From: Pleodorina starrii | Taxonomy: Eukaryota; Chlorophyta; Chlorophyceae; Chlamydomonadales; Volvocaceae | DNA length: 64,000 bases | Reading direction: 5' to 3' | Assembly (NCBI GenBank): GCA_030267565.1 | Contig: BRXU01000003.1 | Coordinates: 1,410,001-1,474,000, forward strand | Shown here: positions 54,301 through 64,000 of the stretch, one piece after another | Layout of the letters: the number at the start of each line of letters is the position of its first letter | Position numbering within the stretch: position 1 is the stretch's first letter | Translations under genes and position numbers: made by a program | Notes under the pieces: model-generated | The model's database searches: none | Told to the model about the DNA's origin: nothing | The model's input: the letters and a program-made list of their open reading frames with translations, nothing else

Positions 54301-57300
54301 GGGAGGAGAGATTCCCCCCACCTCAGACCTGGGGTCCAGGGGAGGAGTCCAGGGAGGAGGAGTGGGGACTCTCTCCCCTCCCCTCCCCGTCTCTCCCAAG
54401 ATAAGCCCCGACCTCTCCCCTAACTCCCCACTCGCCAACCACCGACCAACCACCCCGCAACCACCCTTCCCCTTCCCTTAACCACCACCCAACCAACCCC
54501 CAATCAACCCCCAACCACTGACCAACCACTCCTTCCCATCCCCCACCCAACCAACCCCCAACCAACCCCCACGCGGACAACTCCCCCCTCAACCCCAACC
54601 ACCCCAAACCACCCCAACCGACACCCCAACCGCCAACCCCCTCTCACATGCTCCTCGATCGCCACCTCCTTCCCGTCCGCCTCGATGAGTAGCGGGAAGG
54701 GCGGCGGCTGCCAGGGACTGAGTGCCGTGACGCCCATCTTGCGGTTGCGCATCGCCACGTAAGCCTCCACACTCATGTTGAGGGCGGCGGCGGCGGCGGT
54801 GAGCATGTGCAGCGAGGAGGCGGGGTCGCCGCGGCGGGGCTTGCCGCCGCCGCGGCGGTGGCGCCTGCCGCCACCCTTCTTGTCGTCCTCGGCTTGCATG
54901 GCTGCGTGGGTGGAGGGAGGGAGGGAGGGAGGGAAGGAGGGAGGGAGGGAGGGAGGGAGGGAGGGAGGGGCCGGTGGCCGTGATTCGGCGGCGGGAGGAA
55001 TGAGGATGAGGGTGGGGATGGGGATCACAGCGGATGGAACGGAGGCCAGCCAGCCATGTCGGCGAAGGGGCATGGCGGCGAGGGGGCTAGCCCTACCCCC
55101 CTGGCCCTACCGCTGCCCCCCTGCCCTCCTCCCCCTCCCGAGTCCTGACCAGGGTCTGGACGCTGGAGCCAAGCGGACCGCTAAGAACCACCACCACCAC
55201 CACAAACAACAAACAACAATAACAATAACCCTTTGCTCCACCTCCACCTCCACCTTCACTCCACTAGGCCAGTGCCAGGTGGGGCATGCGCCGGTGCTGC
55301 TGCGCTTTCATTGGGCATCCACTGTCGTACGGACCGCGGTTCATCCGTACCATCATCCGTACCATTCGGCCAATCCGTACCACCCCAACCCCCGCACCTT
55401 TCGCCGCCGCCATGGCCTGCTTGACCACCCGCGCCAGCATCGTCGCCTTCGCGGGGGGAAACGCACCGCCGCCGCCGCCCCCGCTCCCGCTCCCGCCCTT
55501 GTTCTTCTTCTTCTTCCGCCGCCGCCGCCCCGCGGCGGCGGCGGCGGCGCCGCCGCCATCCTCGCCCGCCGCCGCCGCGGCGGCGTCCGCCGCCGCCTTT
55601 CGCGCCTTTCGCGCCTCGTTTCGCTCGCGTCGCCGCCGCAACCGCCGCGCCGCCTCGTCCTCATCCTCGTCCTCTGCATCCTCATCCTCATCCTCCTCAT
55701 CCTCTTCGTCCTCGTCCTCCTCGTCGTCCTCGTCTTCATCCACGTCCCAATCGGTGCCAATGAGGGCCTGGATCTTGAACCAGAGGCTGTTCTGCTCCGT
55801 GGCGTAGCTCATCTAGTGATGTACAGCAGAGTACGACAAAATACGGCAAGAGTACGGCAAGGTACGGCAGTGAACGGATTGCGCCGTGGCCGTCGCACCC
55901 TTGTACGCGCATGATTGATCGCGAGGACATTTGAACAACTGGGGCAACGACCGAAAACAAACACACACAGGACGCACAGAACGCACAGAAGGCGCCCTCC
56001 CGCAGTCCCCCTCCCGCCACCTCGGGCCGCTTCACGATAATGCGGCTTCTCTACGGCTTACCCAACCTTGCCTCACCTCCTCCCTCCCTCCCTCCCACTA
56101 CGCGAAGCGTCTTACGCTGGGTACACGTTCGTTGAGTACCGGTACTGCTGGGCTCTGGGACCGTCCGCGATCCGTTCCTCGTCGTCTCCCCTCCTTCACG
56201 CTGCCGTTCTCACGTCCCCATTTCGTAATCCTTGTATCCCTTATTACCCCTCCCCTCCCCTCCGCCTCGGCGGTCCTTCCCTTCTTACACGTTTGCAAAC
56301 CGTTTCTCCTTAAAACCCTTCTTAGACCTCTTTAAACCGTTTCTCATCTCATCTCTATCTCTATCTCTATCTCTATCTCTATCTCATCTCAATCTCTTCT
56401 CTCCTCATCTCACCTGGCCCTCCTCTGGTGGCGCCTCGTTGAGCCGGCGGGCGGATGCTGCCCGGCTGGCTGCCCGGCTGGCGGATTGGCTGAAGGCGGA
56501 GGCGGGGATGGAGCCGCGGAGGGAGTGCTGCCAGCCCAGCACCTGGTGTCCAGGCAGGGGGGGGGCGGGAGGGGCGGGAAGGGGGGGGGATTGGTGGTGA
56601 GTTGGTGAGGTGGTGTGGTGGTGGTGATGTGGTGAGTTGGTGAGGTGGGGTAGAGTATACGACAAGTCCAGGGAGACAGTCTGACGGGCTTGGGGAGGTG
56701 GGGGGTGGTAAACCCACCGCACCCACCCACCCCACACCCGCCCCCGGCCGCGGCAAGGCTACAGGCATGTTCGGAGCATCGGAGGGCATTGTCGGGTCGG
56801 GGTTCGCCCCCGTCGGCCCCGTCCCTTCGCTGCGGTGCCGTCTTTAGCCACCTCCCCCCCCCCACACACACACCCACACACCCCACACACACCCGGCCCC
56901 CCCACACACCCCACACCCGGCCGCCCCACACACCCCATACACACCCGGCCCCCCCACTCACACCCGCCCCCCCCCACATCCCCCCCCCACCTTGCTGCTG
57001 GTTGCGCGGCTGAAGGTACCGTTGAGGGTGCCCCTGCTGTGCCCCTCCGTGCCGCTCAGACTCTGACTCTGACTCTGGCTGCGGCTCTGCCCCTGGCCCC
57101 CCGCCAGCGCCGCCAGCGCCGCCTCCCGGGCGTGCTGCTGTACGGCTTGCATCGCGTGGAAGGCGGCCAGGCGGGAGGCGATGCGGGCGGCGCGCTTGCG
57201 GGCCCTATGGGGGGGGCCGCGGTGGGGGGGTGAGGGGGTGGGGAGGGGGAGGGGGAAAGGGGGTGGGGAGGAAGGGGAGGAGAGGGGAGGAAGGGGAGGG

Positions 57301-60300
57301 GAGGCGAGGGAAGGGGAGGTGAAGTAAGGTGAAGGGAGGTGAAGGGAGGTTAAGGGAGCGTAACAAGGAGGGGGGTGATGGAGGAGCTCTGGTGTGTGAC
57401 CAAGGTGCCCAAAAGCAGCAGCAAGTGGAAAGTGACCCCGTCGCACTGCCGTATCGTACCCTGTCGTACTGCCGTACCGTCGTACCTCTCCTGCTGGTCC
57501 AGGATGGCCGCCTCCGCCGCCTTCCGCAGCGCCACTTCCATCGCCTTGCGGTGAGCCAACTCCTTTTGAAGGAGCGCAATCTCCTCGCTCGCCTTTACGA
57601 GGGGGAAGGGGTGGGTGGTGGTGGGAGGGGGTTGAGACTTGAGAGGGGGAGGAAGTAAGAAAATTGATGCCGCAGCGAGAGGGGGAGTGGGGGGGAGAGG
57701 GATGCGCCAGCAAAGGCGGGGGCGCATGGGGGCTTCAGTCGCGAGTCGGAATGAAGGCACCGCAGTCCCCCCTCCCGTCCTCCCTACCGACCATCCGCCC
57801 TCCCTACACGCCCCCCGTCCCGCACCTCCCTCCCTCTCCCCCCCCGCAGCACCCGCGCCAGCTCCCAAGCTTTCCAGCGGCAAGTCAGTCCCCTTCCCTC
57901 CCCTCCCTTCCCCGTCCCCCTCCCCTTCCCCTGCCCTCCCCTCCCCCTGCCCTCCCCTCCCCCTCCCCTCCCCTCCCCTCCCCTTGTCCCCATCCCTCGA
58001 CCCCTCCCCCTCCCTCCGCGCCCCCTCACATTCCTCGTCCTGGCCCGCCGGTGCATCCTCCACGCCTTCTGAATGACCCGCGCAGCCCGGTGAAGCTTCA
58101 GCATGTCCATGCGACCGCTCATCTCGTCCAGAAGCTTCTTAAAGTATACCAGCTTCTTGCGCCTGGAGGGAATGGGGAGGGGAGGGAGGGAAGGGGAGGG
58201 AAGGAGAGAGGTGTGAATGCGTGGGTGGCAGGGGGAGGGGGAGGGGGGGTGTCAGAAAAAAGATACCGCAGGGGAGGAGGGGGGCTACGGCACGGGGGGC
58301 CGGGGAGGGAGGGAGGATGTTGCGGCAAGGGAGGGCGGGAGGCGCGGTGTGCATGGAGAGTTCCCAGACAGCGCACACACCCAGACCCCACCCCACCCCC
58401 CCTAAGACTCTCGCCCCGGCAGCCACACCGTGTAGCAGCACTGTCCCGGGCTCATGTGCCGTACCAGTACCGGTGTGCCGTACAAGGTACTGCGCACGCC
58501 TCGCCTGTCGCCTCGCCTCGCCTCACTCACTTTTGCATGATGTCCCACCACGTCTCCGTCGGAAGGCCGTACTCCTCCGCGATCTGCCGCGCCGCCGCGC
58601 GCCGCGCCTCCCGGGCATGGTTGGCCTGCAGTACAGCCTGTACGGCAGCGTCGAGGCTGGCCGCCGCGGCGGCTCCGCCGCCGGCGACGGTGTCGGTCTC
58701 GGAGGGCGCAGCGGTGGAGGCAGCGGCGCCGCCGCCGCCGCCGCCGCCGTCGTCCTCTGCGCCGTCTGCGGCGGCGGCGGCTGCTGCCACGTCCCCCAGC
58801 GCCGCCTCCGCCTCGAGTTGAAGCTGCTTGGCAGCCTGAGGAGGATTGTGGGATGGGATGGGGGGAATCCGGAAGAGGAATGTCGGATCGCTTGAGGAGC
58901 TGTGGAGGTGTGGGCTGTGGGGATAGCGCGCTCCGAGACCTCCCTGGCCCCCTCGCTCCCCCGTCCGGGCTGTGTCCCTGCCAGCGCCATCCACCACCAC
59001 TACCACCACCACCACCCTCGCCCGCCACCACCACCACCGCAGCAACCCGGCCTCACCTTAACCGCCGCGGCGCCCGTGGGCCGCACCCGTGACCGCGCCG
59101 CCGCCGCCGTCGGCGACACCACCACCGCCTGCCCCTGCCCCTGCCCCAGCGGCGGCGTCGCTGCCCTGCCAAAGGCGATGTGTCCCGGCCTGCCGCCGTT
59201 GGCCGCCGGCATGAGTCGCTGCATCGCCCGGAAGTAGCCCCACCGGTCCTTGGGCGCCAGGCCGGCCAACACAGCGGGGTAGCGGACCTGCGGGAACCAG
59301 GAAAGAGGGCGAGGAGGAGGAGGTGGGGGAGGGGGAGGAGGAGGAGGAGGAGGGGGAGGAGGGGGAGGCCGAAGAGGAGGTGATTTCCAGGACCGCGCCC
59401 CCCCACATACACACGACCCCCCTTACCCAAACAACTACCTGAGCCGGGTGTTGCTGCTTCGCTTCACTTTGCCTATCCCCGGCGCCGCCTCACCCATTCC
59501 CAGTTTCCCACCCACCACAGGCCCCGGCACCCGGGCCCCGCCCCGCAGCCCCTCCCCTGCAGCCCCGCCCGTGCTATTCTGTACACAGCACACACCTGCG
59601 CTATTCTGTACACGGAGGGCGTCCGCTTGGCCAGCCGCCCTTTGCCGCCACCGCCGCCGCCACCGCCACCGCCGCCGCCTGCTGCGTCATCGTCGCCGCC
59701 CTGGAGTGGTTGGGTTGTATGCGCCGTTGGGTGCTGCCGGCCGAACGGAGGGCTCTAGGGGTGTGGCCTACTGTGTATCAGGCCCAGTGGTCAGTGCTAG
59801 CACGTGTAGCCGTCCTGCGAGGTTGACTGACACAAATCCGCTTTCTGTAGAGGACCTCCTTGAGATTTCCCAACACACACACAACACACACACACACCAC
59901 CGGCACCAAACGCGGGAGGCCTTCTTTCCGCTTGGCTGCACAGGCGGCAGAGCTTCCGCCGCCAGACCCGATGGTCTGGCGGCAGGGACGCCGACGCCCT
60001 TTGCTTCCGCCCTTTACTCGCCGTACAGCGCAGCGGGCCTACCCGGCCATGCAAAGCCTGACCCAGCCTGACCCAGCCCGGCCTGAGCCCGGGGCCGGGG
60101 CCGGGGGGCCGGGGCTGCAGCGGCCTGCGGTTTCCCTCCCCGCCTTTGGTCCCACGCAAACGACCTTACCCCGCGCCCCCGAAGTCCGAACCCCACCCTC
60201 CCACCCCACCCACCTGCCCCTGTCCCTCCACCTCCAACCCAGCCATCAGCTCAGCCATCGTCGAGGTGTCCAGGGGCTCCAGGGAGGGCTGCTGCTGCTG

Positions 60301-61483
60301 CTGCTGCCGCTGCTGCTGCTCCGCCTGCCTTCTGCAAGGGAGGGAAGAGGGAAGAGGGAAGAGGAATGGGGGGTGACACGGGATGAGGCTACAGCGGTGC
60401 CGAGGGACGGGAAGAGGAGGTAGGAGACAGCCCCACACCTCATCCCGCCCCACGCACGCACGCACACTACCCCCCCACATCCCCCGCATCCACACATCCA
60501 CACATCCACACACACACACGCAGCCTCACCCCCCCCATCCACCTCCTGTGCTCCCTCTTGAGCATCTTTCGGGTCTCGATCTGCGCCTGGGCCTTATTGA
60601 GCTCCTCGGCAACGGAGACCAGCCGACCAAGAACCTGGAGGCAGATGGGAGGGAGGGGGCCCCGAAGGAGGGGGCTTATCCACGTATAGGCCGGAGCCCG
60701 GGAAGTGGCGGGAAGGGGGACAAATGAAAGGGGGTAAAAAAGAAGATACCGCAGCGACGGGGCGGAAACTGCGGGGGGGAAGGATGGACGGTTGGATGAC
60801 GAAGGGGGTGTTAAGAGGGAGGGGGATTGGGGGTACATGTTGGGGGTAGTGGGTTGAGGGGCGAAATGCGTTGTGATGACGTTGGTTGGGAGAAATGGGT
60901 TGGGAGGGGAAGTGCGCGCTGATGGTTTACTGGCAGCAGCAGCAGCAGCCAGTCATTCAGAAATCCAGGGAAAAGGGGCAAGGGCGGGCCGTGGTCTGTT
61001 ATAACGTGTTGTCGTGGGTTGTGTGCAGTGGCAGCCGCACGGCAGTGGAGGGGCGGACGTGACACCGGCAGGCCGCTCCGGGCCCGCCCCCTCCTCCCCT
61101 GAGTTCCCGCTTTGAGCAAGGCCCCGGCAACCCACATCTTCCAATTCAAAGTGCAGCCAGTCAACCCGAAAGCCAGCCCTTACATCTTTGTTGACAAAGA
61201 TTTTCCGCTTGACGACCTTGCTGTCATCGAAGCGGTTGGCAGCCTGCTGGGCATCCCCGTTTTTAAGAACGCCGGCCGCTGGCGTGTAGTTGAGCATCGA
61301 GCTGTCCAGGTGCATGGCATATTGGAGCTGCTGGAGCCGGTAGTCCTCGGCATTGTTCTGCGGCAGCTCCGGCAGCGCAGAAAGGTGGGACAGTGCAAGA
61401 TTCTCTCCGAGCTTCCAATTCGTTGCCGGCGACAGCGACGGTGGCTCGCTGCCGCCCGCTGTGGGCGATTGCAGTTCCTCCAT
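45330..61483 (-). CDS. Giant IQ-motif, coiled-coil, low-complexity protein (3,020 aa)
   Basis: Eighteen exons join in phase and total 9,063 nt: 61483-61184, 60634-60543, 60331-60214, 59700-59596, 59287-59057, 58835-58531, 58162-58030, 57592-57486, 57204-56991, 56542-56414, 55812-55398, 54901-54648, 54007-52592, 52284-52130, 51848-50756, 50003-49159, 49025-46607, 46061-45330 (TAA). The first ~720 residues are conserved-looking: [55 protein letters not shown], an IQ motif near 411-425 ([13 protein letters not shown]), and helix [21 protein letters not shown] Gln-rich exon 3 and an acidic run (about 603-635) follow the same pattern of insertions. The rest is mostly Ala/Gly/Ser-rich with islands such as [13 protein letters not shown] and [19 protein letters not shown]. 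The IQ motif suggests calmodulin or EF-hand light-chain binding; a cytoskeletal or ciliary role is a guess. A split into two genes at 55812 (ATG right after an AG) is possible. Confidence 0.75.
46115..46135 (-). repeat. Type I intronic module core
   Basis: Sense GGAGCATATCACTCCCTGAC followed by CCCC, 54 nt upstream of the last-exon acceptor of the giant gene. Confidence 0.85.
46225..46507. repeat. (CAGCCA)47 hexanucleotide array in last intron
   Basis: About 283 bp of perfect CAGCCA repeat. It makes all six frames open (Ser-His, Ala-Thr, Trp-Leu, Cys-Gly, Ala-Val), but it lies between donor 46607 and acceptor 46061 and need not be coding. Confidence 0.95.
50225..50312. repeat. Imperfect CGGATCCCAAT repeat
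   Basis: About seven degenerate 10-12 bp units with GGATCC in the intron 50004-50755 of the giant gene. Confidence 0.85.
51872..51905 (-). repeat. Type II module joined to a type IV remnant
   Basis: Sense TAGACGTGGATAACCCCTC followed by TTCAAACTCCCC, ending about 25 nt upstream of the exon that starts at 51848. Confidence 0.8.
51960..52129. repeat. (CCCCCA)28 array starting at a 5' splice site
   Basis: 170 bp of perfect hexamers. On the sense strand the intron of the giant gene begins GTGGGGGTGGGGG directly after exon end ATCAG (52130), so the donor site is itself the first repeat unit. Confidence 0.95.
54049..54105 (-). repeat. Full-length type II intronic module
   Basis: Sense GTTACTTTTACCGTTCATGG, then GCTCCGGCCTATACGTGG, then ATAACCCCCC, located 42 nt upstream of the acceptor of exon 54007. 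It matches 14408-14445 over about 40 bp. Confidence 0.85.
54905..54970. repeat. (GGGA)n microsatellite
   Basis: Tandem GGGA in the intron 54902-55397 of the giant gene, next to the acceptor, so it is a (TCCC)n pyrimidine tract on the sense strand. Confidence 0.9.
56355..56392. repeat. (TCTATC)n microsatellite
   Basis: About six tandem CTATCT units just inside the intron after exon end 56414. Confidence 0.9.
58253..58276 (-). repeat. Type III intronic module
   Basis: Sense CTGCGGTATCTTTTTTCTGA, 91 nt before the acceptor of exon 58162. A diverged copy lies at 57657, 65 nt before exon 57592. Confidence 0.75.
60676..60760 (-). repeat. Type III and type II modules in one intron
   Basis: In sense order, type III (60730-60755) and then type II (60676-60700), the latter 42 nt before the acceptor of exon 60634 of the giant gene. 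Confidence 0.85.
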
Positions 61484-61558
61484 GGCTTCGCTTCCTTTGG
61501 TCGCTTTCAGTTCCAGCTGGGACTGATCTCATCACATTCTCCCTCTCTAAGCGTTTTG

Positions 61559-61568
61559 TTTATAAATA
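61559..61568 (-). promoter_or_regulatory. Candidate TATA box of the giant gene
   Basis: Sense TATTTATAAA lies about 75-85 bp upstream of ATG 61483 in a locally AT-richer stretch. Position fits a short 5' UTR; no expression evidence. Confidence 0.4.
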
Positions 61569-63516
61569 GGTGGGCACTAAAAAAGACTTCGCCCACCGGT
61601 GTTGCGTGCCAGTACATGTGCAAGTTTAGGGTTACTTGCGTCAACTTATAGAGTCCATGTTCATGGCACTTGAAGCTTTACGGGGACTCGTAAACAGCTT
61701 TCGTTCTCCTCGCGCGGCCTGTCCCGTCTCCGACAGTACACGGTACGGCACGGTTGTACCCGGACGCGGAGAAAAAGCGAACAAGTCCCCCCAGATTACC
61801 TCGTAAACCCCGAAACGTTGAGCTCGCTACCGTATGTGTCGCTACAATGCCGAAGGTAAACATCAATCCTCTCTGACGCCGGCCCGGCGGCATGGCGCAT
61901 GGCGCGCTGGAGATAGCTGGGAAAGGCCAGCCCTAGATAACTCAACTGGAGCTCCACCATTTAGTATTTCACATCTAATGTTTTAACAGCTGAACCGTCA
62001 CTTGGGATTAAAACCCATGCTGACGGTTACATCGACATGGCGCCGCGTTTCTTGTCCACCCCGAGAACTGAACCTGTTCGTTGCCATTTAAGCAGTCGAT
62101 AATGCTGTATGCTGCGGGAGAAACCTTCCGCTCACCTTGCTAACTCCTCTCGCGGAACAAGGGCCGAACGCGGAGTTTAGGCCGCTGTCCCCCAGGCAAA
62201 AAAACAGCACCACGCGCCACCGTGGTTGCGTCCAACGGCAACAGATTTCCGCACAACTTCCACACGCCGTGCTACACGACCGAGCATCTTTGTCTCTGGG
62301 ACCAGGCTGGGACAGCAGGGGTCGGCGGATCATGGGGCGCGCTTCCACAGTGCGCCTACCGCGGCCATCCAAGCAGTCCAAGTTTGGCCAAGGGACCGTG
62401 CAGCAGGGCCCTTCCTTCCTTCGGCACAGACAGCTCACGAAGTGCGCCTGTTTGCATTCGGCTTTTAGCTTCCTGCACGGCACCCCCGCGCCAGTCCCCC
62501 GCCAGCCGCGTGCTCTGTCGTCCAGTCATGTCGTCGGTTGAGTAGAGGCAGCCATGTCGTCTGTCAAATAGCGGACGCCCTTAGGACGCCAACCAACACG
62601 AAGCCCGTTGGCTATGCCACCTCCTCCACCTCCTCACTCTTCGCCGTCCGTTCGCTAACGCCGTCCTCGTCTCCGCTGCGGTATCATTTTCTACTCCCGA
62701 CTCTTCTTACAGCCACGCACGGTGGCACACCTAGCTAGCCGCGCGTCCTCCCTGCTCGCATTTCGCCCTCGCCCTCTCACGTCGCTCTGCGTCATAACAG
62801 GTACGTGGCGCACACACCCACCCCAGCCACACTGCCCGCTCCCCTGGGCAGCCCAGAAGCCCAGTACGAAACGGGACAGGGCCACCAGCCCACCACACGC
62901 TCTCCCCTGCACACACACTCACACACACACACACACACGCACGCACGATGTGCACGCAATCGTCGGTGCCGACTTCCAACCCCGCACTTCCCGGACGAGG
63001 CCCCGCACCCACACCCGCACACCCCCACACCCTCAACCGCTCTGCCCTCGCACCCGCACCGCCCGGCGGCGGCGGCGGCTGGCAGCCCCGACGTCACCCC
63101 CGGCCGCGTTTCCATACTTTTGTGCGCCCGCACCGCACGTGGCGACATCACCCCGCACCGCCGCACCTGCCTTGGCCCCCCCCCCGATAAGCTCAATTTC
63201 TCCTCACTCGATTTCTCCCCTCAATTCCTCCCCACTCCATTCCTCCCCACGAGCTCCCACCTTATGGATCTACCCCACAGCCCCTGGACGTCCGGCAAGC
63301 ACAGTACGACAGCGGCTGGATCCCATCCCATCCACATCCCATGTTCCCATCCACACAACACAACACAACACAACACGTGGCAGCCCACGTGGCCATTCCC
63401 TCCCAGCGCCGTTGCCCGTCCGCCCGCTGCCGGCTCACACCCCCTCCTCCCAACACCCCACCCTACGCCCCACCCTACACCCCACCCAACATTGACCCCA
63501 CGTGCCCCCCCCTCAC
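61569..63516. other. Spacer upstream of the giant gene
   Basis: No supported gene. It contains a CA microsatellite (62906-62942) and C-rich DNA. A plus-oriented type III-like string (GCTGCGGTATCATTTTCTAC) lies at 62674-62693. Downstream exons of the 63651 gene could lie here, but I could not recognise them. Confidence 0.45.
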
Positions 63517-63651
63517 ATCCAGGGCAGTCCTCGGTCCTTTGCCTCCACAATGCCCCCCAGGCTGATGCGCCACAGGTCCAGCAGTATGGTCACCAGCATG
63601 CCCGCAGCCAGGGCGTCCAGAGCCGCCTCGCTGGGGGTCCACTTGGAGCCC
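63517..63651 (-). CDS. Exon of an unidentified membrane-type protein gene
   Basis: Between acceptor CCCCCAG and donor-like AT|GTGAGG, a frame encodes SKWTPSEAALDALAAGMLVT, then ILLDLWRISLGGIVEAKDRG, then LPWM. It has a clear hydrophobic helix (AAGMLVTILLDLW). If not spliced, TGA follows directly after LPWM, so this could instead be the last exon. The upstream part lies beyond the right edge. Family unknown. Confidence 0.5.
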
Positions 63652-64000
63652 CTGGGGGAGGGGGGGGGGGAGAAGGGGAGGGAGGAGGAGGAGGGGAAGG
63701 GCGGGGAAGGGCGGGTCGGGGCGGGGAAGGGCGGAGAAGGGAGGGGGGTTTGAAGCGTGAATGTGCAATTGAAGAGTGAATTGGGGCGGGGGAGGGGGGC
63801 CCGGGGAGACGGAGGAGGGGGGGAGAAGGTCAAGAGGATACCGCAGCGGGGGGACAGCGACGGCGGAAGGGGGAGGGGAGGGGAGGAGTGGAAAGAGGTG
63901 GTGGCGGGGGGGAAGGGGCTGCCGGAAGGGTATGAACCGACGCGTGAACCGCAGGGGCAAGGGGGTCAGCGGTGGGGGCTGGCGGGGTCACGGGTAGTTA
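63652..64000. other. Intron sequence with module remnants
   Basis: G-rich on the plus strand. It carries type IV-like pieces (63745-63780, TTGAAG and GAAGAGTGAATT) and a type III piece (63828-63850, GATACCGCAGCG). It presumably belongs to the gene whose exon ends at 63651. Confidence 0.5.

Noticed and set aside
62088..62541. Frames of about 131-134 codons on both strands
   Set aside because: No motif or conservation pattern, and the opposite frames are equally open.

Overview
The window looks like nuclear DNA of a green alga, most likely a volvocine/chlamydomonad chlorophyte. The reasons are very high GC, intron-dense genes with short GT-AG introns, homopolymeric Ala/Gly/Pro/Gln tracts inside exons, an F-box-like plus ankyrin protein of the kind expanded in Chlamydomonas and Volvox, and a chromodomain Ty3/gypsy retrotransposon. 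This assignment is inference; no rRNA, tRNA gene or organelle marker is present. Nearly every host gene I can support lies on the minus strand, and most long plus-strand open frames are shadows of GC-rich DNA.

Layout: (1) 1-1595, the 5' part of an ankyrin-type protein gene that runs off the left edge. (2) 2004-2950, a non-autonomous element with inverted ends. (3) 3475-7658, a small coiled-coil protein gene with five proposed exons, carrying a decamer minisatellite and a palindromic MITE in its introns. (4) 10140-21282, a complete SEC63 gene; I could chain 18 exons with matching phases into an 811-residue ER translocation J-protein. (5) 23685-25831, a tandem second copy of only the N-terminal part of SEC63, with an orphan HMG-box half-exon (23111-23286) beyond its 3' end. 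(6) 26547-43722, a Ty3/gypsy chromovirus array with three LTRs and two internal regions, flanked by one 5-bp target duplication (GGGGA). It carries nested antisense mini-LTR (TRIM-like) units and a duplicated Dam-like domain. (7) 45330-61483, one very large gene: 18 exons chain in phase into a 3,020-residue IQ-motif, coiled-coil, low-complexity protein of unknown function. (8) 63517-63651, one exon of another minus-strand gene.

SEC63 is the membrane J-protein that recruits lumenal Hsp70 (BiP) to the Sec61 channel. Its truncated neighbour keeps the membrane segments and J domain but lacks the cytosolic Sec63 domain, and one 148-bp block is identical between the two, which suggests recent gene conversion. 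The retrotransposon contains gag, a zinc-knuckle frame, and pol (Dam-like domain, protease, RT, RNase H, integrase, chromodomain). Its two copies share the same odd coding arrangement.

The most unusual signal is a set of four short sequence modules that recur in the introns of several unrelated genes here. They nearly always have the same orientation relative to the gene, lie shortly upstream of 3' splice sites, and mostly end in a branch-site-like AC followed by a C tract. They may be introner-type or branch-point modules spreading among introns.
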